Assembly (NCBI RefSeq): GCF_000313135.1
Contig: NW_004457323.1
Span: 154,493-172,577 of the forward strand
From: Acanthamoeba castellanii str. Neff
Lineage: Eukaryota > Discosea > Longamoebia > Acanthamoebidae
Reading direction: 5' to 3'
Length of the DNA: 18,085 nucleotides
Shown here: positions 9,880 through 18,085 of the stretch, piece by piece
Position numbering within the stretch: position 1 is the stretch's first letter
How the letters are laid out: each line of letters begins with the position of its first letter
Made by a program: the position numbers and the translations under genes
Notes under the pieces: model-generated
What the model was told of the DNA's origin: nothing
Seen by the model: the letters and a program-made list of their open reading frames with translations, nothing else
Database searches by the model: none

Positions 9880-10926
9880 ATGGCGTCGAAGGTGATTCTT
9901 ATTACGGGCTGCAGCACTGGTGTGGGACTCGCCACTGCCACCTTGTTGGCCAGGAGCGGGCACGTCGTGTACGCCTCCATGCGCAACCTGGCCAAGAAGG
10001 ACGAACTGCAGAAGGCCGCCGCTGAAGCTGGTGCCCTCCCCGAGAACCTTCACTTCACTCAGCTGGACGTGACCAAGGACGAGTCCGTCGCCTCAGCAGT
10101 CGGTACCACGCCATGCCTTGTCCCCAGATAGATATATCTATATATAGGCCTACGTCGCTTTATAGAAAGGGGGTGGGGATATGGTAGTGCCCAAGGCCTA
10201 CCATAACTATGTTTGTTCAAAGAATAACAACATTACTTCATGGAGTATTTTCATCTTGTAATATGAGTATACTCATCACCACCCTCTCTTGCAGCCAAGG
10301 TGGTCGAGGAGCAGGGCAAGTTGGACGTGCTCATCAACAACGCCGGCTTCTCCGTGGCCGGGTCGGCCGACGACACGCCCCTCGCATCTGCCCAGAGCAT
10401 GTTCGACACCAACCTGTGGGGCATCGCGCGCACCGTCAAGGCCGCGCTGCCCCACTTCCGGCGCCAGGCCGGCGGTCAGATCATCAACGTGTCGAGCGTG
10501 GGCGGCCTCGTCGGCTTCCCCTTCCAGGAGTACTACTGCGCGTCCAAGTGGGCCGTCGAGGGCTACACCGAGTCGCTCGCCATCTCCAACGCGCACCTCA
10601 ACGTCAAGGTGTCGCTGGTGGAGCCGGGCGCGATCCGTACGCCGTTCTTCGCCAACGCGCAGAGCCACGTCGACTTCGCCGATCCGGGGGTGAAGGCCCT
10701 GTGGGACCGGTTCGTGGCGGGCATGGCGACGGCCAGCACCAACACGCAGCTCGCGCAGACGGCCGAGGAGGTGGCGGAGGTGATCAAGACCGTGGTCGAC
10801 GCCGAGAAGCCGCACCTGCGCTACCAGTCCGGCGTCGCGTCGAAGGCCGTCGCCGCCGGCGTGCGGGTCGACCCGACGGGCGACGCCTCGGTGCAGGCCC
10901 AGGTGGCCCGCTTCTTTAAGAATTGA
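9880..10926 (+). CDS. Classical short-chain dehydrogenase/reductase (SDR)
   Basis: Probable NAD(P)-dependent oxidoreductase of 284 residues from two exons, 9880-10102 and 10295-10926, joined in phase. The cofactor motif TGCSTGVG is at residues 9-16. Next come LDV (62-64), the NNAG motif (89-92), the active-site Ser in NVSSVGG (about 142) and the catalytic Tyr155-x3-Lys159 in YYCASKWAVEG. EPGAIRTPFF follows, as in classical SDRs. The residue after the NAD-binding strand is not a clear Asp, and ASMRN suggests a preference for NADP(H). No signal peptide, membrane segment or peroxisomal tail is visible. The overall form resembles the 17-beta-HSD/retinol dehydrogenase-like group of classical SDRs, but the substrate cannot be told from sequence. 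The 192-bp intron carries an AT-rich palindromic patch (gatatatc) near 10131-10148. Confidence 0.95.
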
Positions 10927-11113
10927 GTGGTTGGTTGATGCCTCATACCTATTATTAAAACAAAATGTATTGAAGAAGAAGCCTCCGCGCCCAGTAGCAG
11001 AGGGCACACTGTTGTTGTTGTTGTTGAGACTCCAGTCAGTCTTGCTCAAGAGGTTCTACAAAAAGCTAAGCTCAAGGTCGAGGGGGAAAGGGTACCAAAA
11101 ATGAATTGCAGGC

Positions 11114-12305
11114 TCAGCTGGTCTCCTTCACGCACTTGTCGATGTTGTACACGTGGAAGCTGGCCTGAGGCGCGATGGAGGCGAGAAGTCTCCGCGTGAT
11201 GCCCTCCTGCGATATGAGCGCTCCCTCTGCGCACAACAGGCACGTGATCGGTGAGAACACGTCACCGCACGCGAACAGGCAGGATCACTGCTCGGTGTGT
11301 GTGCGGTGGTGCGTGTGCTGGGTGGGGGAGCAGTACTCCGCTCGACGAGCACGCAGGCTTCGATTTCGGTCCACTGCCTCTCGTCGCCCACCAGACCCGT
11401 GAGGGCCGACTGGAGCGGGGGCAGGGACGGGTTGTAGGCCGCGTTTTCGATGTAGGACCCCCGGTACGTGCTTCCGTCCTTCAAGCGAAGCGCCACACCT
11501 GGCAGGTGGCCGCGACACAACACACGCAGAACTCGAGTTAATTAAGAAAATTATCGGCGATGGAAATAGGCGACGAAAAAGTGAAGCGCGTGGCTGTACC
11601 CGAGGGGCACTCGGTGTAGGGCGAGTAGGCGCGGCTGGCGGCCTTGACGGCGACCTCGACCAGCCGGGCCTCGGGCGCAGGGTCGGCGTGGGGCAGCTGC
11701 TGCAGGGTGGTGATGGCGTAGGAGGGGTGCTGAAGGAGCCGTATAGCGTTGCCCAGATCGTTGGGGCCGAAGCTGAAGGGCAGGAGCTGATCGAGCGAGA
11801 AGGTACCCTTGCCGGTAATGGCGATCTTGAGCTCCCCGACGTCGAGCTCGTTGATGAACTGGCGGCAGTGGCCGCACGGCGGCGCGTTGACGCTGAAGCA
11901 GACCATACCCTTCTCGTCGGCGTTGACCAGGCGCGCAATGAGGCACTGCTCGCCGTGGATCGAGTCGTTGAGGCTTAAGCCATCAAATTCGATGTTGCCG
12001 CCACAGTAGATGTGGCCGGCTTGGCTGAGGCCGACGGTACCGACGTAGAAGCTCGAGATGGGCGGTCGCGCGCGTCGAGCAGCCAATTTGAGTATCTCGT
12101 GCAGCAGGTCGAGGTGCGATTCGTACCCCATCTCCTGCATGATCGCCGCTACTCGCTTGGACTCAATGAAGAAAATATTCTCGGGCAGCAGCGCCGCCAG
12201 CTTCGGATCAATCACAACGCCATCTTGTTTCTGGGCAGTTGTGTTCTCACAGGCACAACACGGCGTAGCGGTGACTGCGTTGCTCTGGTCCTGGCGGTGC
12301 GACAT
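11114..12305 (-). CDS. CDA: Cytidine deaminase, two-domain (E. coli/plant type)
   Basis: Pyrimidine salvage enzyme that deaminates (deoxy)cytidine to (deoxy)uridine. Exons 12305-11600, 11498-11337 and 11226-11114 join in phase to 326 residues. The N-terminal catalytic domain has HGE at 117-119 (zinc His and proton-shuttling Glu; most relatives have HAE) and PCGHC at 143-147 (two zinc Cys). FGPNDLGN follows. The second domain, from about residue 215 (ASRAYSPYTECPSG), repeats the fold (IENAAYNPSLPPLQSAL) but lacks zinc ligands, as in E. coli Cdd and plant CDA1. Residues 1-40 are an unusual extension with a CCACEN cluster. The gene is convergent with the SDR gene, with 187 bp between the stops; a GTT repeat lies there at about 11011-11028. 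Confidence 0.96.
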
Positions 12306-12579
12306 GGGGGGACTACTTTTCTCTGGGGCGTTTCTCTTTGGCTTCGTGGTTTATCAGTCGACAAGTCGACAGATTGATCCCAAAGCAATCGCCATGAAGC
12401 CTCAGTTTTACAAGTTCACACAACACAGGGACTGTCAACTCAATTGTCCAACAAACTGATAGATAGAACAATCTTCAGACTTTCCACATCATGCCAACCA
12501 CGGTACAAATTAAATAAATCGAAATGATAAAACGTCCTTTGTTGGGAGAGAAACAAAGTGTGGTGAAACAGAAGTGTAA
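12306..12579. promoter_or_regulatory. Gap between cytidine deaminase start and tRNA-Cys
   Basis: 274 bp that must hold the cytidine deaminase promoter (minus). GTCGAC occurs twice, two bases apart, at 12357-12370. No TATA box or named site is clear. Confidence 0.3.
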
Positions 12580-12651
12580 GGGGGCGTAGCTCAGTGGTAG
12601 AGCAGGCGACTGCAGATCGTCAGGTCCCCGGTTCAAACCCGGGCGCCCCCT
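12580..12651 (+). tRNA. tRNA-Cys (anticodon GCA)
   Basis: 72-base cloverleaf without intron. The acceptor stem GGGGGCG pairs fully with CGCCCCC. The D arm (AGCTCAGTGGTAGAGC) holds the A box. The anticodon stem GGCGA/TCGTC encloses loop CTGCAGA, giving GCA, which reads UGC/UGU (Cys). The T arm (CCCCGGTTCAAACCCGGG) holds the B box. A T5 run at about 12654-12658 is the terminator. Confidence 0.97.
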
Positions 12652-12752
12652 TCCTTTTTGGCCTGGTGCGAGTAAAAGAGATGAAATTTTTGTTGGCGGC
12701 CTGTCCCAAGCTTGCGGGCGGTTGCGAGTGAAAGAAATAACATTCTGGTTGA

Positions 12753-12776
12753 CTCTACCGACTGAGCTAGGACGGC
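12753..12776 (-). pseudogene. Truncated tRNA-Lys 5' fragment, reversed
   Basis: Read on the minus strand, these 24 bases are identical to the first 24 of the tRNA-Lys(CTT) genes, through the A box. The match ends in the D arm. It lies 110 bases before the intact plus-strand copy at 12887. The break is within 3 bases of where the fragment at 2624 breaks. Confidence 0.85.
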
Positions 12777-12886
12777 TTCACCAGAAAGATCTACGAGGAC
12801 ATGTCGTATGAGGCAATGTTTGTGTGTGGCTCAGCATTTTACTAAAAACACCATTTTTTCTCGATGGCAGTAGAACAGACCGCGAA

Positions 12887-12959
12887 GCCGTCCTAGCTCA
12901 GTCGGTAGAGCGCAAGACTCTTAATCTTGTGGTCGTGGGTTCGAGCCCCACGGTCGGCT
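12887..12959 (+). tRNA. tRNA-Lys (anticodon CTT), copy 2
   Basis: 73 bases identical to the copy at 2709, with the same A and B boxes, anticodon CTT and T-T pair at 5/68. Both copies are preceded by CGCGAA, and CAGTCAGATCT follows some tens of bases downstream of each, so the duplicated unit is larger than the tRNA. A TTTT run at about 12966-12969 is the terminator. Confidence 0.97.
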
Positions 12960-13305
12960 ACCTCCCTTTTGTTAACCAATAACATTTTTTTGGTTACATG
13001 CTTGCTGGACCCAGTCAGATCTAGCTATCACTTTGGCTCGGCAAAGATGTTCGAGGGGTAAGGGACAGCGCGGACGGAGATTCTCCACTCACGGCCACTA
13101 CAACCTCGAACGTGTACGGGACAGCAGACGAGGTGTGCGTGAGCAGCTCGGGCATGGCATCACCAAGTGCAGGGCGCGTGGGGTCGCACTAGGGCCAGCT
13201 CACTTGGTCAGGGGAGGTACAGCCTATTGGTTGGTGTTTTTGTTTTCGCCAAGTCCGAAAGTGGCGCACGCAAGATTACAACTCGAGCGCCAACGGCAGG
13301 AGTCG
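12960..13305. other. Gap between tRNA-Lys and the MuiA-like gene
   Basis: 346 bp. A 44-codon open frame runs on the minus strand from 13155 to 13021 (MPELLTHTSSAVPYTF...), starting at an ATG and ending at TAG. It has no recognised relative and no supporting signal, so I do not call it a gene. Otherwise I see only the tRNA terminator at the left and the probable 3' end of the MuiA-like transcript at the right. Confidence 0.35.
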
Positions 13306-16165
13306 TCAGAGGTTGATCTCCTGGCCCAGGGGCCACTCGAGCTGGTACTTAAAGCGGAGCTGGACCTGCTTGCCGGCCTTAATGTCCACCTTCCACTTGA
13401 CGTTGTTGGACGGCGTCAGCGTCACGCTCTTGTCCGCCTCCTGCGCGTGCCGTCAACCAACCCAACAAAGACGAAAAAGAAAGAAAGGAAACCAGAAGAA
13501 AGGGTGATGAGCAGAAAGAGTGGGGAAGGGGGGGGGTCAACGTACGGTGATGGTGGGCTTGAGCAGGCGGACTTTGATCTGGCCGTCGTTGGACTTGGGC
13601 AGCTGATCGAACACGGACACGTGCACGTCCGTCGCCTTCGTGTTCTTGATCGTGATCCTGTGCTTCACCGTCTGCGCACAGTGCAGACACACACGACACA
13701 CGACACACGACACGCACGACACACGACACACACGACACACGACAGGTCAGGGGAAGGTCGTGTGCGACTCGACGCGCCGCGCGCTACAAACACAACACAG
13801 GCGCGCAAGGGGGGAGGGATGGGGCGTATGTAAGGTACCTTGAGGTTGGAGCGGCGGATGAGGCCCTGCTTGTCGTTGAAGAAGACGCCCGGCGGGTAGG
13901 TCACCTTGATCGCATCATCCGCGCCCAAGAAGATCGCAAACGACTCCGAAGGCGACACCGCCTACACAACACAACACACGACACACACGACACGCACGAC
14001 ACACACGACACACGGTGAGTTAGTTGCTGCGATGGAGGCCTGGCCAGGTGAGGCGGGAGGTACTTGAATGGAGGACTTGGCGACGAAGTTGCCGTCCATG
14101 AAGACGTTCATGTCGCCGGCGAGGAAGGCGTACTTGTCCGAGTCGTTGAGGATGCTCGCCTTCAGGTAGGCGTGCGTTGAGAGCTTCGGGAGCAGCACGT
14201 ACGTGAACTTGGCCTTCAGCTGAATGATCTTGATCGTCACCTGCTCGCCGTGTTCGTGTCGTGTTGTTAGCCGTGTGTGCGTGTCGTGCGGTGTGTGCGG
14301 CATCGTGCGGTGGTAAAGTACCTTGTGGGGCTTGCTGTCGGACATGATGGTCGAGCGGCGAGGGATCTCGAAGCTGGTGCAGATGCTGCTCTCCTTGACC
14401 GAGCTCGTCATCACACCCACCTGCGACGCCGACGACGAGATTTCGTGATCTACACCGCACACGCCGCACACATGAGAAGTCGTGGAGGAACGCGGAAAGA
14501 ACTCTGAAGGTCGGGGGACGAGGCGGACCATCGAGCGCCAAGGACTGGAAGTCGTATCGCTCGACCTCGGCCTGCTTGACCATCGCGTTCATCCAGGGCG
14601 CACTCCTGTGCGTCGAACGAGCGTGGTACTGCGGCTGCTGTTGGTGCGTGTGTCGTGTGTGTCGTGTGTGTCGTGTGCGATAGTATGATGAGCTTGTGCG
14701 GCGTTGGTCCACATTTGGGGGTGGTGAGGTACCTGGAAGCCCACAAACTTGGTCGGCAGGTCCGGCGGCGCGCCTCCCACCGACGGCTGCGCAGTCGAGA
14801 GCGCCAGCGGGGCCTATCTCACCGCACGACGCACGACGCACGACACACGACACACGACACACGACACACGACACACGACACACGACACACGACACACGAC
14901 ACACGACACACGACACACGAGGGTGAGTGAAGGAGAAATCGAGAGGGTGGCCGGTGGCGTGGAGGTGGCGCACGTCTTGCCAGTGGTCAAGGGAGTTGTT
15001 GGTGATGATGCCGTAGTAGGTGAGGTTGAGCCGCGAGTCGTTGCTCGTCACCCTTACGTCGTACGCCGCGTGCCACGACGCGTCCATCACCACATAAGCC
15101 AACGACAGGTCCACCTTTCCACATTTTCACGACACACACCGCACACGACGCACGACACACGACACAACATTAGTTTATGTCGACACCAGTGTGTGCGGTG
15201 GCGTGTGCGTACTTCGCCGAGGCCTTCGCTGCTGAGGAGGACGGTGACTTCGTGGACCTCCTCGACGTTGCCGGTGGTGAGGGAGCCCAGGGTGCGCGAT
15301 ACGCGCGTGTGCTGCTCCCGCAGCTCGCGGAGGGTGGCGTTGACCGCCGCCCGCCGCTCGTCGACGCTGGCCAGGCTCGACTGGTAGAAGCTCAGGAAGG
15401 CCGTCGCCTGGTCGAGCGCCTGCGGCGGGCACAGGTCGCCCGACGCGCTGCCGCCGGCCTCCGTCTTCCGCGGCTCCGCCAGCCCGCTCGCCCACTTGCC
15501 CATCCACTCGCTCTCTTTCTGCACACAACCACCAATCATCGACGTGAGTGTCGTGTCGTGCGTGCGGTGCGTGTCGTGTGTGCCGTGTGTGCCGTGTGTG
15601 CCGTGTGTCGTGAGCTGTACGGCGATGCGGGCGAGGCCCTCCTCTTGGCGCGCGATCTGCTCGGCGAGCTGGTCGAGCTCGCGCTGGAGGGTGCTGCGCT
15701 CGGAGCCGTCGTCCTTGGTCTTGGGCTCCCACTTGGTGTTGTAGGAGACCTCGAGGATCACGGCCTCGCCCTTGCCCCCCGACACCCGCACCGAGTTGCG
15801 GTCCACCTTCGACGACAGCCCCACCACCCGCACCTCCGTCGTTCCTGCACCAATCAATCAAAACAAAAAACAATCAAAAACGTAGAAAAATAAATAAAAT
15901 AAAATAAGAGAACTATAAATTAAAAAAATAAAAAATAAGATAATAAAAGAGGGGCACCTGCTTCGAGGTCGGTGAGGGCGACGAGGCGGGTGACTTCGGC
16001 GCGGTCGTTGTAGACGGTCACACCCTGGACTCGACACGAGGCGAGGGCCACGGTCTGCTTGTGGAGCTGTTCCGCGCCCGGCTCGTTGACCGACGCCGAC
16101 GTACCGGTGTCCGCCCCTGCCAACTCCTCTTCGCCCACCAGCATGTCTTTGTCCGGCTTCTCCAT
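13306..16165 (-). CDS. DUF4140/DUF4139 (mucoidy inhibitor A-like) protein
   Basis: Eleven exons join in phase to 584 residues: 16165-15958, 15844-15621, 15518-15213, 15114-14974, 14813-14733, 14634-14529, 14449-14322, 14240-14064, 13961-13839, 13671-13546, 13440-13306. The N-terminal DUF4140 domain has VQGVTVYNDRAEVTR (46-60) and the VRVVGLSSKVDRNSVRV strand. A long coiled coil follows (LQRELDQLAEQIARQEEGL and ERRAAVNATLRELREQHTRV). The DUF4139 domain begins at LSLAYVVMDASWHAAYDVR and has LNLTYYGIITNNS, LALSTAQPSVGGAPPDLPTK, TSFEIPRRSTI, HKVTIKII and GDMNVFMDGNF. It ends in LEWPLGQEI, so it looks complete. The family is widespread in bacteria and eukaryotes (C. elegans F37C4.5 is one member); its biochemical function is not established. 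There is no signal peptide or membrane segment. An in-frame ATG at 16288 is a possible earlier start; 16165 has the better context. The exon 6/7 border is the least certain. Confidence 0.92.
14824..14921. repeat. Heptamer tandem repeat CGACACA, in an intron
   Basis: About 13 head-to-tail copies of CGACACA (the first ones read CGACGCA) fill the intron between exons 4 and 5 of the MuiA-like gene and end near its acceptor side. On the gene's own strand it reads TGTGTCG. It makes repeated His-Asp-Thr-Arg-type frames that are not genes. Confidence 0.95.
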
Positions 16166-16422
16166 CTTTTTATATCTTATCTCTTCCGGTGTTCTTTGTT
16201 TGTTTGTTGGTTTCGTTGTGTGGCTCTCTTCGTTCGTTGAAGCCGCCGAACTGAAAAGCGTCGTTTCGCCTGGAATGCAAACCCACATTCCAGAGAGACG
16301 TTACACATCAACGAAAAGGCCGTTGTTTCGAACAAAAAATGTTGTTTCGAACAAAAGGAGGCACGAGCGTGGAGCTCCAGGTCAAGTGCGTAGTCTGACG
16401 CCAGGAGTATGGTGGAGGCGCA
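16166..16422. promoter_or_regulatory. Gap between sigma adaptin 3' end and MuiA-like start
   Basis: 257 bp that must hold the promoter of the MuiA-like gene. TATAAAAAG (minus strand) lies directly before its ATG at about 16166-16174, which is too close for a usual TATA box unless a downstream start is used. The direct repeat at 16321-16357 is listed separately. Confidence 0.35.
16321..16357. repeat. Paired near-palindromic element GTTGTTTCGAACAAAA
   Basis: GTTGTTTCGAACAAAA occurs twice head to tail, about 20 bases apart from start to start. Each copy is nearly self-complementary around TTCGAA. It lies about 160 bp upstream of the MuiA-like start, a fair position for a dimeric regulator site. 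The regulator is unknown. Confidence 0.6.
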
Positions 16423-17451
16423 TCAGAAGATGGAGAATTCCGAGTTGTTCATTTGGGGATTCTCCAGCAGGTCCTGCTCGTGCACGATGTGCGTGATCTT
16501 GTTCAATGAGGTCTGGCGCCACACCACACCACGCAAAGATAAGTACATGGCGTGTGTGCGTGTGTGCGTGTGTGCGTGTGTGCGTGTGTGCGTGTGTGCG
16601 TGTGTGCGTGTGTGCGTGTGTGCGTGTGTGCGTGTCTACCTCTTGCAGTTCTCCGGCCATGAGCACTTCATCCAGGATCTGGTATGCCTGCACAGGACAA
16701 ATGCATTTGCACATCAGAAGTCGTTCACGAAGGAAGGAGAGAAGAGGTCTTGTATACCTTATCGAAATTGAAGATGAGATCGAGCTCGCACACATTGCCG
16801 AAGTACTTGTCCATCGCCCTCACGAGCAAATGAATGGCCTGCCCGGGGCGACACCACACTCGACCTTCAGCGAATGTAAAAACATACCACACACACAACA
16901 CAACACACAACACAACACACACCTCGAGAACAATGAGTTCGTTGTCGGCGGTGTCAACGCAGAACACGAAGAACAAGCTGGCGTATCTGTGTGAGGTAGC
17001 AAGGGAAGTGAGGTGAGAATGTGATGCATGACGTTCGTGGCACACACCCGCATGTGTTACCTCCTGTAGATGACGGTGAATTCCTTCCACTGAATGAAGT
17101 TACTGGTGTTGCGGCCACGACGCAAGATGGTCGTCTCCATCTCTCGCTTCACCCTTCGCCTCTCCTTCTGCAAAATGGTAGGAAACATAAGAATGAATAA
17201 ATATATAAAAAATGCATAAAACAACATTTAAATAAGACAAAAACAAATCACAAGAATAAATACAATGAGGCTAACGAATTACGAAATAACAGTTGTGCGG
17301 GGAGCGTACGGAACCGTGAGGCGTGAACCATTTGTCGAGGCGGGTCTTGCCCTGCGCGTTCATCACGATCACCCAATGCAACTGCGAATGCGAAGTCAGC
17401 TGAGTTCTGCCCACAATCATCAATGCAATCAAAAAGCAATCCTACCGTCAT
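16423..17451 (-). CDS. Clathrin adaptor complex sigma (small) subunit, AP-1-like
   Basis: Small subunit of an adaptor complex that sorts cargo into coated vesicles. Seven exons join in phase to 155 residues: 17451-17446, 17381-17310, 17167-17061, 16986-16923, 16838-16758, 16687-16640, 16512-16423. Family blocks are visible in order: [61 protein letters not shown] and [20 protein letters not shown]. Length matches sigma subunits. The KAYQILDE and GELQETS wording favours AP-1, while GKTRL and LEAIH are closer to AP-2, so the complex is not certain; AP-3 and AP-4 fit less well. The first coding exon is only ATGACG, placed by the need for a Met before VIVMNAQGK and by a GT directly after it. The intron before exon 3 is AT-rich; the last one is a GT/CG octamer repeat. 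Confidence 0.93.
16551..16636. repeat. Octamer tandem repeat TGTGTGCG, in an intron
   Basis: About ten near-perfect copies of TGTGTGCG (plus strand) make up most of the last intron of the sigma adaptin gene (16513-16639). They run almost to the donor of exon 6. On the gene's strand the repeat is CA-rich. Confidence 0.95.
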
Positions 17452-17600
17452 AGCTTCCCGAGATGTTTGTTGCCTTGCAAGAGAGTCGCGTGATCTGCAA
17501 GATGGAAGCTGGATCTGATGAATGATCTGAACGCGCCGAGAGAAAAAGCACGAGCTCTTTTTTAAAAAGAGAAAAACAAAGAGAAAAAAGAGGCCACAAG
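17452..17600. promoter_or_regulatory. Divergent promoter of sigma adaptin and MTHFD
   Basis: Only 149 bp separate the two start codons, so this is a compact two-way promoter. It contains an inverted repeat CTCTTTTTTAAAAAGAG at 17555-17571, about 30 bp before the MTHFD start, which could act as an AT-rich core element. No other element is recognised. Confidence 0.45.
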
Positions 17601-18085
17601 ATGAAGAGGAGTGCCGCATGCACATCTGCGCCTGGCGCCCAGGCCAGATTGCTGTTGCAGCGCCGGCAGCAGTGGTCAGTGCATAGAGCGCTGGCGTGCA
17701 CTTCATCAATTCACGTAGGGCCGAATCCGGCTACATTTTCGGCATGGAATGCAGCGACCTTGCGGACGAGGCGCTACACGACAGCCTCCAGCGTGTCAGA
17801 CGTTGCACGCATCATTGATGGCAGGAAGCTCGCTGACGAAATCGTACGACCTTGCCGCCCCATCCTTGAAATCGTGTAGCGCCTCGTACACATCTCAACT
17901 TGCCGGCACATTAGCTGGACGAAATCAGAGCCGAGATGAAGCAGAGCCCAGCGAAGCGACCACCACACTTGGTGATGGTCTGCGTTGCGCCCAACCACGC
18001 CATCAAAAGGTTCTGCGCACCACCCACGCGCTATGGGACGTGTGTTGTGCTGACCTACAACGTCCTCGCTTGTCACCACATGAAC
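17601..18085 (+). CDS. Methylenetetrahydrofolate dehydrogenase/cyclohydrolase (FolD/MTHFD2-like), 5' part
   Basis: One-carbon enzyme that interconverts methylene-, methenyl- and formyl-tetrahydrofolate. Exon 1 (17601-17843) and exon 2 (from 17915) join in phase. Residues 1-65 are rich in Arg, Ser, Ala and Thr without acids until the end (MKRSAACTSAPGAQARLLLQ, then RTRRYTTASS), which looks like a mitochondrial presequence. The FolD start follows: ARIIDGRKLADEI, then LDEIRAEMKQSPAKRPPHLV and MVCV. In the family the PHL.V.LVG segment comes next. The continuation here (APNHAIKR) does not fit, so an intron probably starts near 17984 or 18010 and the rest of the window is intron. The catalytic Lys and the cofactor site lie outside. 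The assignment rests on a short N-terminal match. Confidence 0.75.

Noticed and set aside
10927..11113. Possible transcription terminator hairpin between SDR and cytidine deaminase
   Set aside because: Only a GTT simple repeat and AT-rich 3' ends are visible; no stable stem could be traced, and Pol II genes do not need one.
13021..13155. 44-codon minus-strand frame after tRNA-Lys
   Set aside because: Has ATG and stop but no family match, no repeat of codon bias strong enough to judge at this length, and no neighbouring exon in phase.
14824..14921. CRISPR-like array
   Set aside because: The repeat is only 7 bases with no spacers: a minisatellite in an intron of a nuclear gene.
14655..14930. 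His-Asp-Thr-Arg repeat proteins read from the CACGACA tract
   Set aside because: Three-frame translation of a 7-base intron repeat; the tract sits between two in-phase exons of the MuiA-like gene.

Overview
This is protist nuclear DNA, most likely from Acanthamoeba (A. castellanii or a close relative). The evidence is a nuclear-type 5S rRNA-like gene that resembles the Acanthamoeba 5S as I recall it, nuclear tRNA genes with internal A and B boxes and T-run terminators, GC-rich exons cut by many short GT-AG introns, very short intergenic gaps, and eukaryotic gene content (rhomboid, COX17, RPP14, TBC Rab-GAP, AP sigma adaptin, mitochondrial-type MTHFD). The species is inferred, not proven. All exon models were assembled by hand, by matching splice phases and family motifs.

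Layout, left to right. The 5' part of a rhomboid protease gene (minus, 749 to the window edge). COX17 copper chaperone (minus, 1142-927). RPP14, an RNase P/MRP subunit (plus, 1379-2188, five exons). A small Pol III patch with a variant 5S rRNA gene (2367-2484), a truncated tRNA-Lys copy (2624) and an intact tRNA-Lys(CUU) (2709-2781). A large nine-exon TBC-domain Rab-GAP gene with a long Ser/Pro-rich tail (minus, 6500-2986). A divergent promoter holding two E2F-like sites. An unrecognised acidic, Gln/His-rich protein (plus, 7014-9383). A tandemly duplicated CCAAT-bearing promoter segment leading into a classical short-chain dehydrogenase (plus, 9880-10926). A convergent two-domain cytidine deaminase (minus, 12305-11114). 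A second Pol III patch with tRNA-Cys(GCA), a reversed tRNA-Lys 5' fragment and a second intact tRNA-Lys(CUU) (12887-12959). An eleven-exon DUF4140/DUF4139 (MuiA-like) gene (minus, 16165-13306). A seven-exon AP-complex sigma adaptin gene (minus, 17451-16423). The first exons of a mitochondrial-type methylenetetrahydrofolate dehydrogenase/cyclohydrolase (plus, 17601 to the window edge).

The genes look like an ordinary housekeeping neighbourhood and not one pathway: membrane traffic (TBC Rab-GAP, AP sigma), mitochondrial function (COX17, MTHFD), nucleotide and one-carbon metabolism (cytidine deaminase, MTHFD) and tRNA production (RPP14, tRNA genes). I see no mobile element, CRISPR array or defence island. 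The most notable points are: the pairing of a KEN box and CDK-like sites in the Rab-GAP with E2F-like sites in its promoter; scattered tRNA-Lys 5' fragments that share flanks with an intact copy; the altered 5S core; a promoter duplicated in tandem; a two-codon first exon in the sigma adaptin gene; and CGACACA-type repeats filling introns throughout the window.
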